Source: Ryuthela nishihirai
Lineage: Eukaryota > Arthropoda > Arachnida > Araneae > Heptathelidae
NCBI GenBank assembly: GCA_038380435.1
Contig: JAWZYU010000034.1
Location: 6,058,704-6,122,703, forward strand
Direction of reading: 5' to 3'
DNA: 64,000 nucleotides
The notes under the pieces are model-generated. The model saw nothing but the letters and a program-made list of their open reading frames with translations. It had not been told where the DNA came from and did no database searches. This document shows, in pieces, positions 57,675 through 64,000 of the stretch (position 1 is its first letter; every line of letters starts with the position of its first letter). The position numbers and the translations under genes are program-made.

Positions 57675-58545
57675 CTAATTATCGTATGTGTGACTGGATT
57701 GATCAGTTTAGTTTGTGGAAATATATTTGTGGTGTTTTAATTATTGGAGAAAGAGGGGGGGGGGGGGCATTTCAGGTATTTGTAGTATATGGGAAGGCAA
57801 CTTTAGTGTAGTTTCTTTGTTTATGGTTTTTTTAAGAATATGTGGTTGTGTGGGATGTTTTTAGTGAAATCGTGTTTTCTGTTGTTACGTTGTTTCTTTA
57901 CAACGGAAATTACCATTACCATGGTAACGGTACTTTGCGTTTGACGTGAACTTTGGTTTTTCGTTACTATGGTAACGAAAAAAAACAATCTTTTTTCTAG
58001 AAACCCGTTTGGGTTAGGGTCTCGGAGGTTGTGGGAATGAAAAGGGTAGTTTTGTTATGTTGCGTCAAAAACAAAATGGCGGCTGAGGCCCGCGATCTGT
58101 ACTACTGCCGGTTAATTATTGTATATGGGACTGGGTTGATTAGTTTAGTTTGTAGAAATATATTTGTGGTGTTTTAATTATTGGGAAAAGAGGGGGGGAT
58201 TTTCAGGTACTTGAAGTATATGGGAAGGCAAATGTGTTGTTTCTTTTTTTTTTGTCATAATTTAAATTTTTTTTAAGAATTTGTGGTTGTGTGAGATGTG
58301 TTTAGTGGAATTGCATTTTTTTTGTTACGTTGTTTGTTTACAGTGCAAATTACCATTACCATGGTAATGGTACTTTGCGTTTGACATAAACTCGGATTTT
58401 TATTATGGTAACGAAAAACAAAACCTTTTTTCTACAAACCCATTTGGGTTAAGGTCTCGGGGGTTGTGGGAATCAACTAAAAGGGCCATTTTGTTACGTT
58501 GCATCAAAAAAATGGTGGCTGAGGACCGTGATCTGTATTACTGCC
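57675..58545 (+). repeat. 437-bp tandem duplication with X-box and YY1-like motifs
   Basis: Two copies (57675-58111 and 58112-58545) share the whole layout: a GTGTTTTAATTATTGG segment, a G run, TTACCATTACCATGGTAA, a second palindrome and a final ATGG(C/T)GGCTGAGG block. In copy 1 the palindromes CCATTACCATGGTAACGG and CGTTACTATGGTAACG resemble RFX X-boxes, and AAAATGGCGGC resembles YY1. Copy 2 is partly eroded. Regulatory function is inferred from motif shape only. Confidence 0.75.
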
Positions 58546-58574
58546 TAAAATGCTTCTTTACAGTTTCTGCAAAC

Positions 58575-58770
58575 CATGTGCTAATTACTATCCATGTGGT
58601 TAGCACACTTGACTACTGTGTCACTACCTACGTTCAAGACATAGTTTAGGTATGACTATTTCTGTATATTTTTCTACTGTATCACCTTCCTCAGAGAAAT
58701 TTCCTATTGTGTATTAAACTGACAGTCATCTTATCAGATCTCTGTTGGAAGCAGCTACTTGAAGGGTAAT
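58575..58770 (+). mobile_element. SINE-B copy, diverged
   Basis: CATGTGGTTAGCACACTTGACTACTG, TTCAAGACATAGTTTAGGTA and TTAAACTGACAG ... GAAGCAGCTACTTGAAGGG keep the SINE-B order. Confidence 0.75.
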
Positions 58771-59344
58771 TTTATTTATACGATAAACAAATGACTAAAT
58801 CTTAACTGCAGTGTACCTCGCAAGCTGCCGCTTATAGCTAAAACAAGCTGCAGGTCCAGTCTTCAGTATACGAATAATCTAGTTGGGATCTCTTATGCTT
58901 TCAATCACATTATACAAACTAAAAACAGAACACATTGTATTAAGCTAATAACTAGTTAATGCTGTAAATACTCATTGAACTTACTTTATGAAAGCTAGAT
59001 CAGAAATTATTATTCAGATCTGGTACAAAAATTATACTGATTCCAAGATTTTTTCAACAATCCAAAATGAAATACTCAACGTTATCTCCAATACTATTTC
59101 GTTTAACGACGATGTTGCAACTTCAAAATTCGACCTGTTGTCTGTACATACATAATGAAACAGTACTTTCCAATAAAACTTTACATATACAGTTAACTTG
59201 GGTATTTCTGATTACTGACATTGTATAATTTTGGTCAAAGAAATTCTCTGCAGATTTTTTAATACAAATAATGCTACACATTATTAGTCTTAAAACATTA
59301 ATATAAAATACACAGCAGCATGCCAAATCTCTTTGTTGTTGCCA

Positions 59345-59500
59345 TTTCTAACATGTGAAGAATCGAAAGTTACTTATCGCCACCATGGAGATAGGAAGAA
59401 GAGGAGGCGTCCTTACTATCTCTTTAGCATAGGTCGATAGTGTAGCTGCGAAGAACGGCGGTAGCCATGTTATTCCTGCTCAGAAAGCTGTGCATTGCAC
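59345..59500 (-). promoter_or_regulatory. Candidate minus-strand promoter/first exon
   Basis: This is a GC-richer island in AT-rich DNA. On the minus strand it reads AACATGGCTACCGCCGTTC, then a short frame ending CCTATGCTAA, with donor-like AGATA|GTAAGG and GATAA|GTAACT downstream. It could be the 5' end of LYSET, about 29 kb upstream of the coding exon and in the same orientation. No transcript evidence is available. Confidence 0.3.
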
Positions 59501-59885
59501 GTCAGTTGCAATGTATCCGAATGTTTTATACGAATACTGCTCAATAAAATCGCAATTGTTTCATGTACGAAAAATATTCTTATTCAACATTTAAAAGTTT
59601 ATATATATTTGCTTTTGTAGCAATAGTGATTCAAACCTTTGATTAAATTAGCAGACTATTTCGACAATTATTGCTAAATAAAATCGATTTTTTTTTGGAA
59701 GGTAAATAGTTATTTTTTTTAATCAAAAAAGTACTTTTTCCTCTTCGGATTTGCACATTCACTTTTGTTTTTAAGTACAGTTTTTTTAACCCCACTTAGG
59801 GTTAGTCAACAAATTACATATCAAATGAAAGCTACGCAGCATCTTTTTCGTAAAATAGGGATTGAGTGTAGAACTATAACCAATG

Positions 59886-60121
59886 CAGGGTCGGATCTAG
59901 GGAGTCCCCACCCCCTTTCAGAATGCTAGTAAGGGTAATAGGGACAAAACGTTATTGGACTTATTTATATTTCATGCTATTGAATAATAAATTTATGCTT
60001 CATTTTTTTAAAGACCCGTAAAACGGAGGGCAATTGTAATATTGCACTGTAATATCAGATCGATTGAGTTTTATTTTTTTCCCACCCACTTCACCTCGAT
60101 TGTTTCCTAAATCCGATCCTG
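59886..60121 (+). mobile_element. MITE-like element M1, best copy
   Basis: 236 bp with inverted ends CAGGGTCGGATCTAGGG and CCTAAATCCGATCCTG. Relatives are at 22076-22308 and 31713-31870. No coding capacity. No target duplication could be fixed, so the superfamily is open. Confidence 0.65.
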
Positions 60122-60361
60122 ATTCAGCGGAACTTTCCGAAGGAAATTATCCCCAGGATAAAGTTCAAAATGCAAATTCTTCGAATATGTCAAATGTCAC
60201 CTTAATTTTTATATAAGCCATATAAAACTAATTTCAAGTTTGTAGTACACCAAATGGAATAACGTATGGTGTCTGATAGAGAATATGTTAAATCCCCCTC
60301 CCGCATATTTAAAAGTTGTATCATGTTTAATCAAAAGTTTCTAATGTTGAAAATGAATATT

Positions 60362-60660
60362 TAAATAGATTTAATTACGATCTTTAAATTATCTTCAGTC
60401 ATATTTTTCAATTAAATGCATATATTAGAAGTTATAGAGCTTCACAGTTAGGTTCTCACTGGCATAACATGGAAGATTATTAATATTCCAGCTTCTGCAA
60501 CTATTTAAATACTAAACGAATATTTTTGAAAATCAATTTTTAAATAGATTTAATTACGATCTATAATTTATCTTCAGTCATATTTTCCATTGTGCAAAAT
60601 GCATATTTTCGAATTTATGGAGCTTCCACGTTAGGTTCTTATTGACATAACACGGAAATT
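60362..60660 (+). repeat. 179-bp tandem duplication, diverged
   Basis: TAAATAGATTTAATTACGATCT, TTATCTTCAGTCATATTTT, GAGCTTC.ACAGTTAGGTTCT and ACATAACA..GGAA recur with a shift of 179 bp (60362 and 60541). Confidence 0.85.
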
Positions 60661-61131
60661 CTGTAGCGTTTCAGTAAGGTACATCAAAAGCATAGGAAAT
60701 GAATAATGTGGGTATTATGTTCTATCCCGTTTTATGATTTATTATTTCTTTCTATGAATTTATAATAAACCTTTATTTAATCATTTACATTTAAAGCACT
60801 GGAAAATTTCCCAATCCCCTTCTGCAAGTTTCCCAATCCATTCTCCCCCACCCCCTTTCTCAAGCCCTAACTACACTACTGTCATAAACAGTTGAAATAA
60901 CAAAAAAGTTTTCAATTTACAAAGGAAAACTTTAGCATCACTTATTGCCTATGAAATGTTATCCCTTTAATTGATTTCACAGGCTTATTGACGCATTCAT
61001 ATACTACGCACGTACCCATTTTTTAAACACATTCTGTCGTTCGTTAGCACAGTGATAGCACGCTTACGAGTAACAACAATATGGCGATGCTCGGTTACAG
61101 TTTCAAGCGATTGGGCGTCTCCCCCTCTTCC

Positions 61132-61161
61132 TACCTCCTCCTCCTCCTCCTCCTCCTCCTC

Positions 61162-61225
<64 letters not shown>
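61132..61225. repeat. (CTC)n followed by (CAT)n microsatellite
   Basis: About 11 CTC units then about 20 CAT units. The CAT tract is the complement of the (ATG)n tail that ends RTE copies, so it is the 3' tail of copy 5, here expanded. Long poly-Met, poly-His and poly-Asp frames across it are artefacts. Confidence 0.9.
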
Positions 61226-61226
<1 letters not shown>

Positions 61227-64000
61227 AGCAGCCATGGGCTACGGAGGTCTAACCAGACCGTGCAATTTAGTTCTCCAAGCAAGTCTATCCTGAATCTGAT
61301 GCATCTGGCCACTGCACACCAATTCTAATAAGGTCATGTTTGAAATTGTCTGCGCATACATTCTAGGTCTCCCCATTTGTCTGAGGCCTTTAGGTACACT
61401 GTTTATACCCTATTCGCCAAACTATACTTATTCATACGGGCAACATGGCCATACCAATTATTAATACGGGCAACATGGCCAAACCAACGGAGTCTCTCTC
61501 TGCACAATATGCTGCTTAAAGGAGGTTGCAAACTCCTTTGCCTAACCTCATCATTAATTACAAAGTTGAACCACCTAATGCCCAAGATACTACGTAAGCA
61601 TCTGGTATCAAAAGCATCTAGTTTCCTGTTATCCTGTTTACAAAGTGTCCAAGTTTCACTACCATAACTAACCCTAGAAAGAACCAAACTATTATACAGT
61701 CTAATTTTAGTCTTTAGGTGCATACGCCTATTTCTCCACACTCTCCATAGATTCTTAAAAGTCCCGGCAGCAATCCCTATTCGTCTGTTAATCTCATGCC
61801 GCACATCACCAGTATCTGTTACATAGCTCCCAAGATAATTAAACTGTGACACTTGCTCAAGACTGCAACCATTCATATTAACTGAATCACAGCCTTCCTG
61901 ACCAATTTTCATCACTTTAGTTTTCTCTCTGTTTATAACCAAACCTACTCTACTACCAGTCTCATCAACAGCTGGAATGAAAGAGTTCATCTGATCAACA
62001 TCATTTGCCAAAAGGGCTAAATCATCAGCATAATCTAAATCAGAAATTTTCCTATCTCCAGCCCATTTAAGGCCAAAATCTTTCCCTTGAAGTGAATTTC
62101 GCATAACATAATCAATAACCAAGCTAAAGAGAAAAGGAGACAAAATGCACCCTTGTCGAACACCAGAAGTAATGCTAAACCAATTGCTACAAGCCTTACC
62201 AACTCTCACACACGACTCAGTGTTATTATAGAGAGCTTTCATTATGTTAACTAACTTGTCAGGTATACCATATGATCTCACAATCAACCACAAATTATGA
62301 CGATCAACAGAGTCAAAAGCTTTTTTGAAATGAACAAAGCTAGCAACCAAAGGTTTCTGAAACTCTAAACATTTGTCAAGAATCTGCCTAAGTGAAAATA
62401 TCTGATCCACACATCCCCTACCACTTCTGAATCCACATTGCTCATCACGCAATTGACTGTCAACCAGACTCTTAATTCTATTAAGCACAATCATGGAAAG
62501 AACTTTACCTGGAACAGAGAGTAGGCTAATACCCCTATAGTTATCACAAGAACTGCGATCACCTTTTTTGAAAATAGGAATAACAATAGCTCTGGTAAAA
62601 TCCTTAGGAACCATGCCTTTATCATAAAAGATATTCAGAATTTCAGTCATCCAAGTGGTAACTGAAACATTTTCAGCTCTAAGCATTTCTGTAGTAATTT
62701 CATCTACCCCTGGGGATTTATGAAGTTTAAGTTTAGAAACAGCCAAAATAACTTCAGATTGTGTTATAGGGCCAACATTAAAGCCACCAATGCATCTATC
62801 ATCATTGCAAACAATGGGAATAGAACTAACCGCATTGTTTAGAACATCACTGAAATGATCAGCCCACCTAGCCATGACAGAATCTTCACCTTCTATAACC
62901 TTGCCTTGTTTATCCTTCAATCCCTGTATACCTGTCCGTTTTCTACCACACAAAACATTAACTATCTGGTACAGCTCTCTGCTGTTGTGCTGTCTAACTG
63001 CTTCCTCGGCCTTGTCAGCCAAACCATCAAGCCAAAGATTCTTATCAGCAGCTAACTGATCTTTTACACATTTATTAAGTTCTCTGTAATGCTTTCTATT
63101 AGGACTAGTAGGATATTGATTAAGGATATTCCTGCTGTTCTTTCTTTCCGAAATAAGCTCAAGTGCCTTATCACTCAGATAATTCTGTCTCTTCTACTCC
63201 TTTTTTCCTAAAAGAGTACTGTTAGTGTCAAAAAAGGCCTGTTTAAAATGATCCCATTCTTCCTCAACTTCAGTAGTAAGCATACCATGACTATCATAAT
63301 GACTAAGTAACCTATCATGGTAAGCTTTGGCTATAACTGGGTCTTTCAGAGCTTCAGTATTAAAAGCAAATTTTTTAACCTTAGCACAACACTTTTTAAG
63401 TTTAAGTTGCAAGACACTTTTAACAAGGTAATGGTCAGATCCGATTTCAGCTCCCCTATATGCCCTGGTATTTCTAACAGAACTAGCACATTTGCTGTTA
63501 ATTAATATATAATCAATCATATTCCTATGCAGCCCATCAGGTGAAACCCATGTGTACTTATGTATGTCGCGGTGTTTGTAATATGTGTTAGTTATTCTGA
63601 AACCATTGAGTTTACGTACCTGTAGGAGACGTTGCCCATTGCCATTGCAGCTACCAATACCAAAAGAGCCTATTACTCCTCCCCACAGGTCAGAGTCTGT
63701 ACCAACTTTGGCATTGAAGTCACCAAGAACAAGGGTAATATCTCCTTTCTTGACAGAATTCAAAATATCCTGAAGTTGTCCGTAAAACCTATCCTTCTCA
63801 TCCTCATCGGCATCCTCAGTGGGGGCATAACAGTACATAACATTCAAGTCTTGAACGCTTGTCTGAAATTTTGCTGTAAGAAACCTTTCATTAATACACT
63901 GGTATCCTAGAAGAGCATCACTAGCGTGTCTGCTGAGAAACAGACCCACGCCTTGGTGATGTTTCTCATCTTCCTTCCTTGAAAAGAGTAATTTAAGATT
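61226..64000 (-). mobile_element. RTE-clade LINE copy 5, running off the window
   Basis: The 3' end at 61226 (AAGCAGCCATGGGCTACGG) is preceded by the (CAT)n tract. Coding sequence reaches the window end, so the 5' part lies outside. It is the best-conserved copy. Confidence 0.93.
61403..63998 (-). pseudogene. RTE endonuclease-reverse transcriptase, one premature stop
   Basis: From the window edge the frame carries HHQGVGLF, CCYAPTEDADED, GDFNAKVGTDSD, TWVSPDGLHRNMIDYI and SDHYLVKSVL (endonuclease), then after a TAG at 63194-63196 (GKKE*KRQ; relatives have CAG) continues in the same frame to 61403. The RT part has SPGVDEITTEML, FKKGDRSSCDNYRGISLL, GFRSGRGCVDQIFSL, FVHFKKAFDSVDRHN, GVRQGCILSPFLFSL and ISDLDYADDLALL with the YADD catalytic box. 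The VDFKKAFD motif has H for D (FVHFKKAFD), a change at a catalytic position. The C-terminal region has a short duplication (GHVARINNWYGHVARMNKY). This would be one ORF except for that single stop. Confidence 0.9.

Noticed and set aside
60997..61312. Poly-Met, poly-His and poly-Asp frames
   Set aside because: They are translations of the (CTC)n/(CAT)n microsatellite at the RTE 3' tail.
1..64000. CRISPR arrays, phage or bacterial operons
   Set aside because: No regularly spaced short repeats with unique spacers, no dense co-directional genes and no ribosome binding sites; the content is eukaryotic.

Overview
This is an AT-rich animal nuclear DNA window dominated by transposable elements. The evidence is one spliced metazoan gene (LYSET/TMEM251), tRNA-derived SINEs, RTE-type LINEs, and Tc1/mariner, piggyBac and hAT DNA transposons. 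There is no bacterial-style gene packing, and no operon, CRISPR array or functional tRNA/rRNA gene was seen. An invertebrate is most likely, but the phylum cannot be fixed from the sequence alone.

Layout. 1-0.7 kb: degenerate satellite. 0.7-3.4 kb: a tRNA-like head-to-head module, a 5' RTE portion (copy 1) and a fused Tc1 remnant. 4-8.7 kb: SINEs and a Tc1-like element with a SINE inside. 9.1-15.0 kb: a Tc1/IS630-type element split by a tRNA-like tandem/inverted unit, itself carrying RTE copy 2 and two SINE insertions with clear target-site duplications (TSDs). 15-25 kb: mostly featureless AT-rich DNA with SINEs, a MITE-like element and long C/G homopolymers. 25.5-28.2 kb: a decayed piggyBac with TTAA ends. 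30.2-30.7 kb: the LYSET coding exon on the minus strand. 32-38 kb: a mariner, a Tc1-like and a second mariner relic. 38.1 kb: a possible non-coding exon of LYSET. 39-42 kb: SINEs. 42.9-50.6 kb: minus-strand RTE copy 3, interrupted by a 3.55-kb non-autonomous hAT and a 0.77-kb element, which together build a 1.76-kb palindrome. 50.9-58.5 kb: GT-rich DNA with two 90-bp minisatellite arrays, RTE copy 4 flanked by a 143-bp duplication, and a 437-bp tandem duplication with RFX/YY1-like motifs. 59.4 kb: a possible minus-strand first exon/promoter. 61.2-64 kb: minus-strand RTE copy 5, the best preserved, running off the window.

How the parts relate. Five RTE copies, eight SINE-A copies (one a relic) and about nine SINE-B copies form an insertion stratigraphy. 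The 3' end of SINE-B shares an 11-nt block with the RTE 3' end, which suggests the RTE machinery mobilised SINE-B. The only host gene recognised with confidence is LYSET, a two-pass Golgi protein needed for mannose-6-phosphate tagging of lysosomal enzymes. If the upstream exon candidates are right, most of the window to its right is intron.
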